Shown here one piece after another: positions 26,910-35,396 of a stretch of DNA of 46,508 nt. The stretch is taken from contig CANRNW010000001.1 of NCBI GenBank assembly GCA_947632145.1, forward strand, positions 1 through 46,508, given 5' to 3'. The position numbers and the translations under genes were made by a program. The notes beneath the pieces were generated by a model. The model worked only from the letters and a program-made list of their open reading frames with translations, did no database searches and was not told the DNA's origin. Position 1 is the first letter of the stretch. Each line of letters opens with the position of its first letter. This DNA comes from an uncultured Clostridia bacterium (GTDB taxonomy: Bacteria; Bacillota; Clostridia; TANB77; CAG-508).

Positions 26910-28634
26910 TTAACTTAAACTTTCTAATACGTCTTTTTTCAAAGTTTCTAATTTCTCTTTTGCATCATCTAAACTTGCGCCTTTTACTCCAATGTAAAAT
27001 TTAATTTTTGGTTCTGTTCCAGATGGACGTACACAGCACCAAGCATTATTATTTAAATCAAAGTATAGTACATTAGATTTTGGTTGGTTAATAGTAGTTT
27101 CTGTATTTGTTTCATAATCTATAGTTTTACTTGTTTCATAATCTGAAAATTTAGTAACTGTATATGCTCCAAAAGCCTTTGGTGGATTATTTCTAACTTT
27201 AGTCATCATTTCTTTAATTTTTTCAGCACCCTCAGCACCTTTTAATACAAGAGAATGTTGACCTTCAATATAGTAACCATATTTTTCATACATTTTATTC
27301 ATTTGATCCCATAAAGTTAAACCTTGAGTTTTATAATATGCCACAGCCTCGCACAAGCACATAACTGCTACTATTCCATCTTTATCTCTTGCATGTGTTC
27401 CAATAATACAACCATAACTTTCTTCATAAGAAAATACACAGTCATACGTATGTTGTTCTTCAAAGTCTCTTATAACTTTTGCAATATTTTTAAATCCTGT
27501 TAAGGCTTCAAACATTTTAACATTGTAAGATGCACAAATTGCATCAGTTAAATTAGAAGACACTATAGATTTAATAACTGCTGCATTTTCAGGTAATGTG
27601 TTTGTTGATTTCTTTTGAGATAGTATATATTCACAAACTAAATTTCCTGTCATGTTTCCATTAAATTGAATATACTCACCAGTTTTGCTATCTTTTACAT
27701 ATACACCTAATCTATCTGCATCAGGATCGTTTGCTAAAACTATATCTGCATTTTTTTCTTTTGCTAGTTTTAGAGCTAATTCAAATGCATTTGGATCTTC
27801 TGGATTTGGGTAAGCTACAGTAGGGAAATCTCCATCAGGTAGTTCTTGTTCTTTAACAACATATACATTTGTAAATCCAATTTCCTTTAAAATTCTTTGT
27901 ACTAAAACATTTCCTGTTCCATGTAAAGGAGTATAAACTATTTTTATATTTTCAGCTTCTTGTTTAATTAGTTCTGGGTGAACTAATAGTTTCTTTAATT
28001 CGGCAATATATTTGTCATCAATTTCAGTTGAAATAATACTATATAATCCTTTTTGCTTTGCTTCCTCTAAACTAATAGTTTTAATTGCTGAATAATCTGT
28101 AATTGAATTTACTTCATCAATAATACCTTTATCTATTGGAGCAACAATTTGAGCACCATCTTCCCAATATACTTTATAACCATTGTATTCTGGTGGATTG
28201 TGGCTAGCTGTTACTATAATACCAGATATACAACCTAAATTTCTAATTGTGAAAGATAGCTCTGGAGTAGGTCTCAATGAATCAAATATATAAGTTTTTA
28301 TTCCATTAGCATTTAAACATAATGCAGCAATTTGGCTAAATTCTTTAGACATATGTCTTGAATCATAAGCTATTGCAACACCTTTGTTTTGACCGTTTTG
28401 CTTAATAATAAAATTTGCTAATCCTTGAGTTGCTTTACCTACAGTATAGATATTCATTCTGTTTGTTCCAGCACCTATAACTCCTCTTAAACCAGCTGTA
28501 CCAAATTCTAAATCTTTATAAAACCTATCTTGAATTTCAGCTTCATTTTGAGAAATACTAAGTAACTCTTGTTTTGTATCATCATCAAATAATGGGTTAT
28601 TACACCATTGTTCATATTTTTCTTTATAATCCAT
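26910..28634 (-). CDS. Phosphoglucomutase / phosphomannomutase
   Basis: Alpha-D-phosphohexomutase, 574 residues. The phosphoserine loop is GIIVTASHNPPEYNGYK (catalytic Ser in TASHNP), metal loop DPDADRLGV, sugar-binding CVFSYEESYGCIIG and phosphate-binding VRPSGTEPKIKFY. The length and GTAGLRGVIGAGTNRMN start match the PgcA-type Firmicute enzymes that interconvert glucose-6-phosphate and glucose-1-phosphate. It follows the uridylyltransferase gene by 10 bases, so the pair should make UDP-sugar from hexose-6-phosphate, for example for glycolipid or wall glycosylation. Confidence 0.95.
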   Translation of the reverse strand: MDYKEKYEQWCNNPLFDDDTKQELLSISQNEAEIQDRFYKDLEFGTAGLRGVIGAGTNRMNIYTVGKATQGLANFIIKQNGQNKGVAIAYDSRHMSKEFSQIAALCLNANGIKTYIFDSLRPTPELSFTIRNLGCISGIIVTASHNPPEYNGYKVYWEDGAQIVAPIDKGIIDEVNSITDYSAIKTISLEEAKQKGLYSIISTEIDDKYIAELKKLLVHPELIKQEAENIKIVYTPLHGTGNVLVQRILKEIGFTNVYVVKEQELPDGDFPTVAYPNPEDPNAFELALKLAKEKNADIVLANDPDADRLGVYVKDSKTGEYIQFNGNMTGNLVCEYILSQKKSTNTLPENAAVIKSIVSSNLTDAICASYNVKMFEALTGFKNIAKVIRDFEEQHTYDCVFSYEESYGCIIGTHARDKDGIVAVMCLCEAVAYYKTQGLTLWDQMNKMYEKYGYYIEGQHSLVLKGAEGAEKIKEMMTKVRNNPPKAFGAYTVTKFSDYETSKTIDYETNTETTINQPKSNVLYFDLNNNAWCCVRPSGTEPKIKFYIGVKGASLDDAKEKLETLKKDVLESLS

Positions 28635-28644
28635 TTTAAACCTC

Positions 28645-29892
28645 CTAAGAATTATTACTCCAATAATCTGTATATAACTTTCTTGCTGTTTCTGGGCTAT
28701 CTACTCCAGTTGCATTTTTTACAGGAGCAAACTCATCTTCTCTTTTTACTCTTAAAATAGCCATATCATCTAATGCAGTAAAAGCATCAAAAATAAATGC
28801 TTCGAATTTATATGCATTAGGTACATCTGATGTAACAATTTGCTTATTTTCATCCATATAATTTGCTTTCTTAAAAGCAGAGTGATAAGGTAATTTGTTT
28901 TTATATATTTTTTCTAAAGCCTTTATGTTAAATACATTACAAACCATATGCAAATCACCAAAAACTAATTCTCCGTTTTCATCTCTTAAATTTGCCATTT
29001 CCTCTGATATTTCTGTGTATTCAACAATACCAGGTTTACCATTTTTCTTGCAAAATACACCAACTCTTTCATTAGGACCAGTTTTAACTGTTGATTTTCC
29101 TCCTGCTAAAATATTGTTATTTATACATAATCCCATAAGAAGAGGGTCAACCATTTTTACTAAAACATTATCTACTCCACATATGAAAACCCATTCTATG
29201 CCTTCAGACTTAAGTTCATCTAAAACATTGTTTTTAAACATAGATTCAAAGATTCCACCATGTCCATTTGCAGCAAGTTTTACTAATCCATTTTCATTTA
29301 AAAGGATTTTTCCATCTGTGCTAATCATAGGCAATTCACCTTGTTTAAAGAAATGAACAGCTTCTTTTGGATAATTAAAGTAGTTGTGCTTTTCAAAGAA
29401 ATCTATAGTATCTGAATTATTTTCATTACTTGTCATAATATACCAAGGAATTACAACTCCATAGGTGTTTCTTGCTGAAATTAGTGTATCACAAAGAAGC
29501 TCAAAAATAGATTTGTGACTTGGAAGACCTAAATCGTAAGTTCCTTTTGGACCGTTATGACCAAGTCTTGTACCTTGTCCACCAGCCATTGTTACAACAG
29601 CAAGTTTACCTGACTTTATAGGTTCTACTCCTTTTTTATAATATAAATCTAATTCCTCTTTAGATAATTTAGATTTATCAACATAAGGCATTGGTTCTAT
29701 TGAATCAATATCAATTTCAACAGGTTTTTTTGTATTCTCATACAATTGATTCATCAATTCAAAGTCGATATTTAATATTTGATTTAATAGTAGTTCTTTA
29801 TTTTCAGAATTTAAATCATCAAAAAAAGTAAGTAAATGTTCTTGATGGTATTTTTTTAACAATTCTTTAACTTTTATAAGTTTTTCCTCCAT
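28645..29892 (-). CDS. UTP--sugar-1-phosphate uridylyltransferase (UDPGP family)
   Basis: 415 residues. The nucleotide loop VVTMAGGQGTRLGHNGPKG is followed by TYDLGLPSHKSIFELL and GHGGIFESM. This is the eukaryotic-like UDPGP fold (UDP-GlcNAc or UDP-glucose/galactose pyrophosphorylase), not GalU. An in-frame ATG at 29910 lies in the AAAGGAGC signal; ATG 29892 is the better start. With the downstream phosphohexomutase it forms a two-gene UDP-sugar operon that could feed the MgdG-like enzyme at 21775. The sugar specificity cannot be read from sequence alone. Confidence 0.9.
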   Translation of the reverse strand: MEEKLIKVKELLKKYHQEHLLTFFDDLNSENKELLLNQILNIDFELMNQLYENTKKPVEIDIDSIEPMPYVDKSKLSKEELDLYYKKGVEPIKSGKLAVVTMAGGQGTRLGHNGPKGTYDLGLPSHKSIFELLCDTLISARNTYGVVIPWYIMTSNENNSDTIDFFEKHNYFNYPKEAVHFFKQGELPMISTDGKILLNENGLVKLAANGHGGIFESMFKNNVLDELKSEGIEWVFICGVDNVLVKMVDPLLMGLCINNNILAGGKSTVKTGPNERVGVFCKKNGKPGIVEYTEISEEMANLRDENGELVFGDLHMVCNVFNIKALEKIYKNKLPYHSAFKKANYMDENKQIVTSDVPNAYKFEAFIFDAFTALDDMAILRVKREDEFAPVKNATGVDSPETARKLYTDYWSNNS

Positions 29893-29931
29893 TAAAAAGC
29901 TCCTTTCCATATATAATTTAATTGACTACAT

Positions 29932-29958
29932 ATTATAACAATAGAAATGATTAGTCAA
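29932..29958 (-). promoter_or_regulatory. Promoter of the UDP-sugar operon
   Basis: On the minus strand, TTGACT (29958-29953) and TATAAT (29937-29932) have a short 15-base spacer, helped by an extended -10 TGT. Confidence 0.6.
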
Positions 29959-30015
29959 GAAGATAAATTTTATTCCTAAAAATTTAAAAATACTATTTTC
30001 AAAATTGTTTAGGCA

Positions 30016-30024
30016 TGTTATAAT
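30016..30024 (+). promoter_or_regulatory. Extended -10 promoter of the dnaJ-like gene
   Basis: TGT-TATAAT at 30016-30024 with no good -35 box. The transcript would start near 30031 and carry the hairpin at 30045-30066 in its leader. Confidence 0.6.
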
Positions 30025-30044
30025 ACAAATTATCTAAAAGGTAT

Positions 30045-30066
30045 GAAGCGACACCCTCGTCGTTTC
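30045..30066 (+). repeat. Hairpin with ACCCTC loop, copy 1
   Basis: GAAGCGAC pairs with GTCGTTTC (one G-T) around loop ACCCTC. The 12-base core GACACCCTCGTC (30050-30061) recurs exactly once, on the other side of the dnaJ-like gene. It lies in the predicted leader of that gene. Confidence 0.65.
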
Positions 30067-30110
30067 AAACATATGGTATATGTATCAATTTTTAGGGGGA
30101 GGATGTTTAA

Positions 30111-30998
30111 ATGATATTTAAAGATTACTACAAAATACTAGGACTAGAAACAAGCAAAGTGACTGCGGAAGAAATAAAAACAGCATATAGAGAACAAGCA
30201 AAAAAGTATCACCCAGATGTAAACATTGGAGATAAAAAAAGTGAAGATAGATTTAAAGATATAAATGAAGCATATAAAATATTAAGCCAAATACAATCAA
30301 AAAAGAAATATGATAGGCAATGGAATAATTATATAGGAAGAAAAAAAGCTAAAACAGATAACGAAAAAAGTAATACACAAAATGAATTTTTCTCTATGTT
30401 TTTTGGATCAAATCAAACTAGCGAAGAATCTGAAATCAAAAAAGCAAAAAAGATTCCTATAAAAGGCGAGAATATAGAAACAGAGATAAATATTTCAATA
30501 GAAGAAGCATATTATGGTAGTGAAAAGAAAGTTTCTTTAAGAACTGTAGATGGAAAGATGAAAACTTTTTCTATAAAAGTTCCATCAGGAATTAGAAGTA
30601 ATGAAAAAATAAGACTTATAGGACAAGGTAAAAATGGATCAAACGGAGGCAAAAACGGAGACTTATTTATAAAAATAAATATAAAAAATGATTCAAAATT
30701 TAAATTAAGTGGCAATAATTTAGTAACAGATTTGTTTTTATCACCTTGGGAAGCGGCATTAGGAACGAGAGTTAGCGTAGATGGAATAGATGAAAAAGTT
30801 TCATTATATATTCCACCAGGAATTCAAAGTGGAGAAAAAATAAAAATACCTAACAAGGGTTATCAAGATGGAAAAGGTGGAAGAGGAGATTTAGTTGCAG
30901 AGGTAAAAACAGTAGTTCCAAGAAGGTTGGCTGAAAACGAAAAAGAATTATTCGAAAGATTAAGTGAAATTTCAAAATTCAATCCAAGAGGGAATTAA
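30111..30998 (+). CDS. DnaJ-like co-chaperone without zinc finger (CbpA type)
   Basis: 295 residues. The J-domain is at about residues 3-68 with the HPD motif (KKYHPDVNIG); a lysine-rich linker (about 80-120) precedes the two DnaJ C-terminal beta domains (ETEINISIEEAYYGSEKKV, then LFLSPWEAALGTRVSV). The cysteine-rich zinc-finger domain is absent, so this is a class II J-protein. It would stimulate a DnaK-type Hsp70 on client proteins in the cytoplasm. GGGGGAGG precedes the ATG. It is a single-gene unit with matching ACCCTC-loop hairpins before and after. Confidence 0.92.
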   Translation: MIFKDYYKILGLETSKVTAEEIKTAYREQAKKYHPDVNIGDKKSEDRFKDINEAYKILSQIQSKKKYDRQWNNYIGRKKAKTDNEKSNTQNEFFSMFFGSNQTSEESEIKKAKKIPIKGENIETEINISIEEAYYGSEKKVSLRTVDGKMKTFSIKVPSGIRSNEKIRLIGQGKNGSNGGKNGDLFIKINIKNDSKFKLSGNNLVTDLFLSPWEAALGTRVSVDGIDEKVSLYIPPGIQSGEKIKIPNKGYQDGKGGRGDLVAEVKTVVPRRLAENEKELFERLSEISKFNPRGN

Positions 30999-31015
30999 AT
31001 TTATAATTTAATTCC
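30991..31015 (+). terminator. Palindrome after the dnaJ-like gene
   Basis: GGAATTAAA pairs perfectly with TTTAATTCC around TTTATAA, overlapping the stop codon. It is AT-rich and the following T run is broken, so termination is only possible. Confidence 0.45.
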
Positions 31016-31028
31016 TTCTTAGATTGAA

Positions 31029-31042
31029 TGACACCCTCGTCA
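31029..31042 (+). repeat. Hairpin with ACCCTC loop, copy 2
   Basis: TGAC-ACCCTC-GTCA: the 12-base core GACACCCTCGTC (31030-31041) is identical to copy 1 at 30050-30061, with different outer stem bases. It lies between the dnaJ-like gene and the next promoter. Confidence 0.65.
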
Positions 31043-31085
31043 GTCTGCATTATAAAATTTAATTTACATAATTTACAATAATGTG

Positions 31086-31115
31086 TTGACAAATGCCACA
31101 TATATAGAGTATAAT
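31086..31115 (+). promoter_or_regulatory. Promoter of the TraG-like operon
   Basis: TTGACA (31086-31091), 18-base spacer, TATAAT (31110-31115), about 58 bases before the first gene. Confidence 0.8.
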
Positions 31116-31172
31116 TATAAATAGTTATGATACAAAGGATAAATTAAGAATTGTAGAAGAGAGGTGCTATAA

Positions 31173-31709
31173 ATGGAGGAATTTATGCAAGGAAAGCACT
31201 TTAGCATTACAGATCCTCAAAATGTAAATACAGTAATATATCAAATAAAAGAAACAGAGAAAGAATATTTAAAAGAGTCACCCAAATATACAGTTGAAAG
31301 GTTAGATTATACAGAAGAGTTGGTTGGGCAAAATAAAAAGAAAACATTTTTTGTTGATGAACCACATCCTGAGGGAAATAAGTTGGTCATTCTTTCATTT
31401 GGAAAAGAAAAAGTAGTTGTAAACATGGGAATTTTAGAAGATAGTAGAGTAAGAATTTCTAAAAAACCAGTTCCAATGAATTTTAAAACTTTGTATAATG
31501 AAGAAGAAACCGAATTTAAAGATTTTACATATACACCTAATTTGAAAAGACCAATAACAATAATAGATTCAGAAACTACTGAAGAAGTAAAACCAGTTTT
31601 ATATATGGATGAAGATACTAATGAAATAAAAGGAAAATGCAAATTAAAACCATATAAGAGTTATTTTGCGTTTGAAGTAAGAGATGATAAGACTAAGCGA
31701 GATTCGTAA
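31173..31709 (+). CDS. Hypothetical protein, first gene of the TraG-like operon
   Basis: 178 residues, acidic, with no signal peptide or membrane helix; probably beta-rich. Features are GKHFSITDPQNVNTVIYQIK at the start and a central FFVDEPHPEGNKLVILSF. I recognise no family. A GAGAGGTGC signal precedes ATG 31173; a second ATG at 31185 behind GGAGGAATTT is equally possible. It is followed 14 bases later by another small gene and then the VirD4/TraG-like ATPase, so it probably serves that ATPase. Confidence 0.7.
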   Translation: MEEFMQGKHFSITDPQNVNTVIYQIKETEKEYLKESPKYTVERLDYTEELVGQNKKKTFFVDEPHPEGNKLVILSFGKEKVVVNMGILEDSRVRISKKPVPMNFKTLYNEEETEFKDFTYTPNLKRPITIIDSETTEEVKPVLYMDEDTNEIKGKCKLKPYKSYFAFEVRDDKTKRDS

Positions 31710-31723
31710 GGAGGATATAAAAT

Positions 31724-32059
31724 ATGTCAAAGGAAGTAAGTAAAACAAAAAAAGCACAAAAGCAAAGTATGGTAGAGATAACATTCGTTAATGCAGTTGT
31801 AGAAAAAGGTGGAAAAGTTTTAGATGAGCTATTAGATGGAAAAAAAATATTAGAATATCCTATACACGAAGCTGAATTAACTATAAGTCTTGAAGATAAT
31901 GCAATAGATAAAGATGGAAACAGATTCGATCCAAAAACAGGAAAATTATTAGGAATAAAAGGAAGAATAGCAATACCAGAAAAAATGAAAAAAGAGTGGG
32001 AAGCAAAGAACAAATTAGAACATAAAGAGACATTAAAAGGTGAAGAAATAGAACAATAA
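31724..32059 (+). CDS. Hypothetical small charged protein, TraG-like operon
   Basis: 111 residues, lysine- and glutamate-rich with no membrane segment. Recognisable stretches are MVEITFVNAVVEKGGKVLDE and DKDGNRFDPKTGKLLGIKGR, the latter EF-hand-like in composition but not a full EF-hand. GGAGGATATAAAAT precedes the ATG. It lies between the 178-residue protein and the TraG-like gene with short gaps. Function unknown. Confidence 0.7.
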   Translation: MSKEVSKTKKAQKQSMVEITFVNAVVEKGGKVLDELLDGKKILEYPIHEAELTISLEDNAIDKDGNRFDPKTGKLLGIKGRIAIPEKMKKEWEAKNKLEHKETLKGEEIEQ

Positions 32060-32085
32060 TAACACAAAAGAAAAGGTGAAAATTT

Positions 32086-34105
32086 ATGGGATATAAATTT
32101 AAAGGAGCAATAAAAAAATATAAAAATAAAATAATAACAATAATAGTACTATGGATAGTGTTAACCATAGTACTTATTTGCCCATTAGCACTTGCAATAC
32201 ATGATTCATTTGAAGCAGAAAATGGATGGGATAGTGCAAGTTTTTTTGTGACATTTGGCGATAATATAAAAAATCCTTTTAAAGCTCTTGGTACGTGTTT
32301 TTCAGCTAACTATCTTGATACATTTGGACAAACCTTTATGTGGTTTAGCATAATATATGGACTTTTCATGTTAGTAGGGTTCTTTAAGGGAATGCCTAAA
32401 AACGAATATGAAGATATTGAGCATGGTTCAAGTGATTGGAGCGAAAATGGGGAACAATACAAGGTATTAAGCCCAGACAAAGGAATAATTTTATCTGAAA
32501 AAAATTATTTGCCAATAGATAAAAGAGGAAACACAAATGTATTAGTTGTCGGAGGTTCAGGTTCTCGGAAAATCTGCATCTTATGTTATACCTAATGCAT
32601 ATCAAGCTTTAGGTTCTTATGTATTTACAGATCCTAAGGGAGAATTATATGATAAAACTGCAGGATACCTAAAATCACTAGGATATGACATAAAAATATT
32701 TAATTTAGTAAGACCACAAAATAGTGATGGATATAATCCACTAATGCATATTGCAAGTGAAATAGATGTTGACATTATTGCAAATACAATAGTTAAAGGA
32801 CAAGGAAATGTAGGAGAGAAAGCCGACCCATATTGGGAAGATATGGCAGAAATGTTATTAAAAGCCTTAATATATTTCTTAATGGCAACTCGTCCAGATG
32901 AAGAACAAAACTTAGCAAGCTGTGCAGAATTAGTAAGAGCTGCTAATAGTAATTCAAGTGGAAATCTACTAACAGAACTTATGAATCAATTACCTTATGA
33001 CCATCCAGCAAGAATGAATTATAAATCTATTGAAATAGCACCAGAAAAGACATATGGTTCAATATTAAGTACATTACAATCAAAACTTGGTAAGTTTGAT
33101 TCAAAAGAAATCGCAGAATTAACCTCAACAGATACAATAAATTTTGAAGATATTGGAAGGAAAAAAACAGCAGTATATGTAATTTCTTCAGATACACATG
33201 GTGCATACGATTTCTTACTTACAATATTCTTCTCACAAATGATACAACAATTATATGATTTTGCAGATGAGAATGGTGGAGCTTTACCAATACCAACATA
33301 TTTTATATTAGATGAGTTCGCAAACATTGGTAGAATACCAGATTTTGATAAAAAAATATCAACAAGTAGAAGTAGAAAAATATCATTTAGTGTTATATTA
33401 CAAAACTTAGATCAATTAGAAGCTGTATACGAAAAATCACACGAAACTATAATGGGTAACTGTGATACACATCTTTTCTTAGGAAGTAATTCACAAAAAA
33501 CGGTAGAATATTTTTCAAAAGCATTAGGAGAAAAAACTTTAATAAGAGATAGTATTTCAGTAAATAGAAATAAAGATAACTGGAAGCAAGGTTCTAGTGT
33601 ATCAGATCAATTGATGGGAAGAGCGCTTCTTACACCAGATGAACTTAGAAGATTAGATAATGATATTTGTATAATATATGAAAAGGGAATAAAGCCAATA
33701 AAGGCAAACAAACATTATTACTTCAACGATAAATCAACTGTTAGCAAATTAGAATCTACAAAAATGGATCACAACAATATTGAACCAATAAACAGAGGAA
33801 AATGGAGAAAATATAATCCATATAATCCATATAAGGAAGAAACAGAAGAAGTTAAAGAAAATACAAAAATAGAATCATTAGATGATTTATTTGATGAGCC
33901 AGATGTAGAAAATAACGAAAAAATCGTTCCAGAAGAAACTAAAGTTGCTTCAAGTTCAACCCAAGAACCAGAAGCTCCAATGTTGCCACAAGATGATGAG
34001 ATTTTTGGAGAACCAGAAAAACAAGAAGAAACAGTAGATTTACAAAAAGAATTAGAGTCAAAATTTGATGAACTTTTCGGAGCATTCGAAGATGATGATA
34101 ATTAA
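32086..34105 (+). CDS. TraG/VirD4-family DNA-transfer ATPase, one +1 CGG frameshift site
   Basis: 672 residues after skipping the C of CGG at 32566 (Gly 161). Two N-terminal membrane helices (IITIIVLWIVLTIVLICPLA and FMWFSIIYGLFMLVGFF) flank an external loop of about 55 residues. The restored Walker A is VVGGSGS-GKSASYVIPNA, so the recoded Gly is part of the P-loop. Walker B is IPTYFILDEFANIG, followed by ISTSRSRKISFSVILQNLDQ. The C-terminus is a long acidic tail. Such proteins are coupling ATPases that feed DNA or protein to type IV secretion. No relaxase, VirB4 or integrase is in the window, so this is an orphan or a remnant of an element. Confidence 0.9.
32566..32569 (+). other. +1 frameshift site 12: CGGA in the TraG-like Walker A
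   Basis: TCT-CGG-AAA becomes TCT-GGA-AAA (Ser-Gly-Lys), the invariant G-K of the P-loop GGSGSGKS. Confidence 0.95.
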
Positions 34106-34114
34106 AATAAATAA

Positions 34115-34143
34115 AAAAGAACACTTTAAGGTGTTCTTTTTTT
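34115..34143 (+). terminator. Terminator of the TraG-like operon
   Basis: AAAAGAACAC (34115-34124) pairs with GTGTTCTTTT (34131-34140), followed by TTT. Confidence 0.88.
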
Positions 34144-34173
34144 GTTGACTAGCAAAAATTTATATGATAAACT
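34144..34173 (+). promoter_or_regulatory. Promoter of the yhaO/yhaN-like operon
   Basis: TTGACT (34144-34149), 18-base spacer, TAAACT (34168-34173), directly after the terminator. Confidence 0.6.
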
Positions 34174-34257
34174 ATAAAAACAAAAGTTCTCTTTATAAAC
34201 ATAAAATAATAAGGAGTTAATACTACAAAATCTTCGATTTATGAAGGAGGAAATAAT

Positions 34258-35322
34258 ATGAAATTCGTTCATATTGCGGATATGCACTTTGATGCTCCAT
34301 TTACAATATTAAGTCAAAACAAAAATTTAGGAGATTTAAGAAGAATAGAGCAGAGACAAGTATTTAAAAAAGTAATAGATTATATAAAACAAGAAAATAT
34401 ACCATATTTATTTATATCAGGGGATTTATATGAAAATGAATATATAAAGAAAACCACTATTGAATACATAAATAATTTATTTAAAGAAATACCAAATACA
34501 AAAATATTTATATCACCAGGAAATCATGATCCAATTTTAAAAAATTCTTATTACAATAATTTTAATTGGGCAGAAAATGTAAAAATATTTAAAAATGAAA
34601 TAGAAAAATACGAGGATGAATTTGTTTCAATATATGGATATGGTTTTAGCGATTTTACGAATTTCGGTGTAGATATAAATAGTATAAATGTAGATACTAC
34701 TAAGATAAATATATTAGTTATGCATGGAAGTATTGATACAAGCAAAACACTAGAAATACAATACAATCCTATAAAAACTAGTGAGTTAAAAGAAAAAAAC
34801 TTCGATTATGTTGCATTAGGACATATTCATAAAACTAACTATAAAGATAATACAAATATAATATATCCAGGTTCTACTATATCCCTTGGATTTGATGAAT
34901 TAGGAGAGCATGGAATGATAGTAGGAGATATAGAAAAAAATAAATTACAAATTGAATTTAAAAAATTAGATAATAGAGAATTTATAGAAAAAGAAATAGA
35001 TATTTCAAATATATTTTCAAAAGAAGAATTAGTGCAAATTATCAATGAAGAAAATTTAAACGAAACTAATATGTATAAAATAATATTAGTGGGTAAAAGG
35101 AATTTTGAAATAAATATAAACCAAATACAAAAATCTATAGTACAAGACAATATAATAAAAATAAAAGATAGAACAAAATTAGCTTATAATTTAGAAGAAT
35201 TATCAAAAGAACAATCACTAAAAGGAATATTTGTAAAAACAATGTTAGAAAAATTAAATAGTGGCAATTTTGAATATAGTGAGATTGAAAAAGCAATAGA
35301 AATTGGATTAGAAGTATTGTAA
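34258..35322 (+). CDS. Metallophosphoesterase of the SbcD/Mre11-like YhaO family
   Basis: 354 residues. The calcineurin-like motifs are complete: KFVHIADMHFDAPF (D-x-H), FISGDLYEN (GD), ISPGNHDPI (GNHD), ILVMHGSID and ALGHIHKTNY (GHxH). YhaO-type proteins are the nuclease half of an Mre11-Rad50-like pair, and the ATPase half follows 74 bases later. AAGGAGGAAATAAT precedes the ATG. The gap to the next gene holds a seven-base hairpin (35341-35363) without a T run. Confidence 0.88.
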   Translation: MKFVHIADMHFDAPFTILSQNKNLGDLRRIEQRQVFKKVIDYIKQENIPYLFISGDLYENEYIKKTTIEYINNLFKEIPNTKIFISPGNHDPILKNSYYNNFNWAENVKIFKNEIEKYEDEFVSIYGYGFSDFTNFGVDINSINVDTTKINILVMHGSIDTSKTLEIQYNPIKTSELKEKNFDYVALGHIHKTNYKDNTNIIYPGSTISLGFDELGEHGMIVGDIEKNKLQIEFKKLDNREFIEKEIDISNIFSKEELVQIINEENLNETNMYKIILVGKRNFEININQIQKSIVQDNIIKIKDRTKLAYNLEELSKEQSLKGIFVKTMLEKLNSGNFEYSEIEKAIEIGLEVL

Positions 35323-35396
35323 GGTTAGTATATTTTATCTTTACTCCAATAATAAGGGAGTAAGGAGCGTTGTTCTGCGTTAGAAAGGAAATGGTT

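Noticed and set aside
35341-35363. Hairpin between the yhaO-like and yhaN-like genes as a terminator
   Set aside because: TTACTCC/GGAGTAA is only seven pairs and lacks a T run; the genes are probably one operon.
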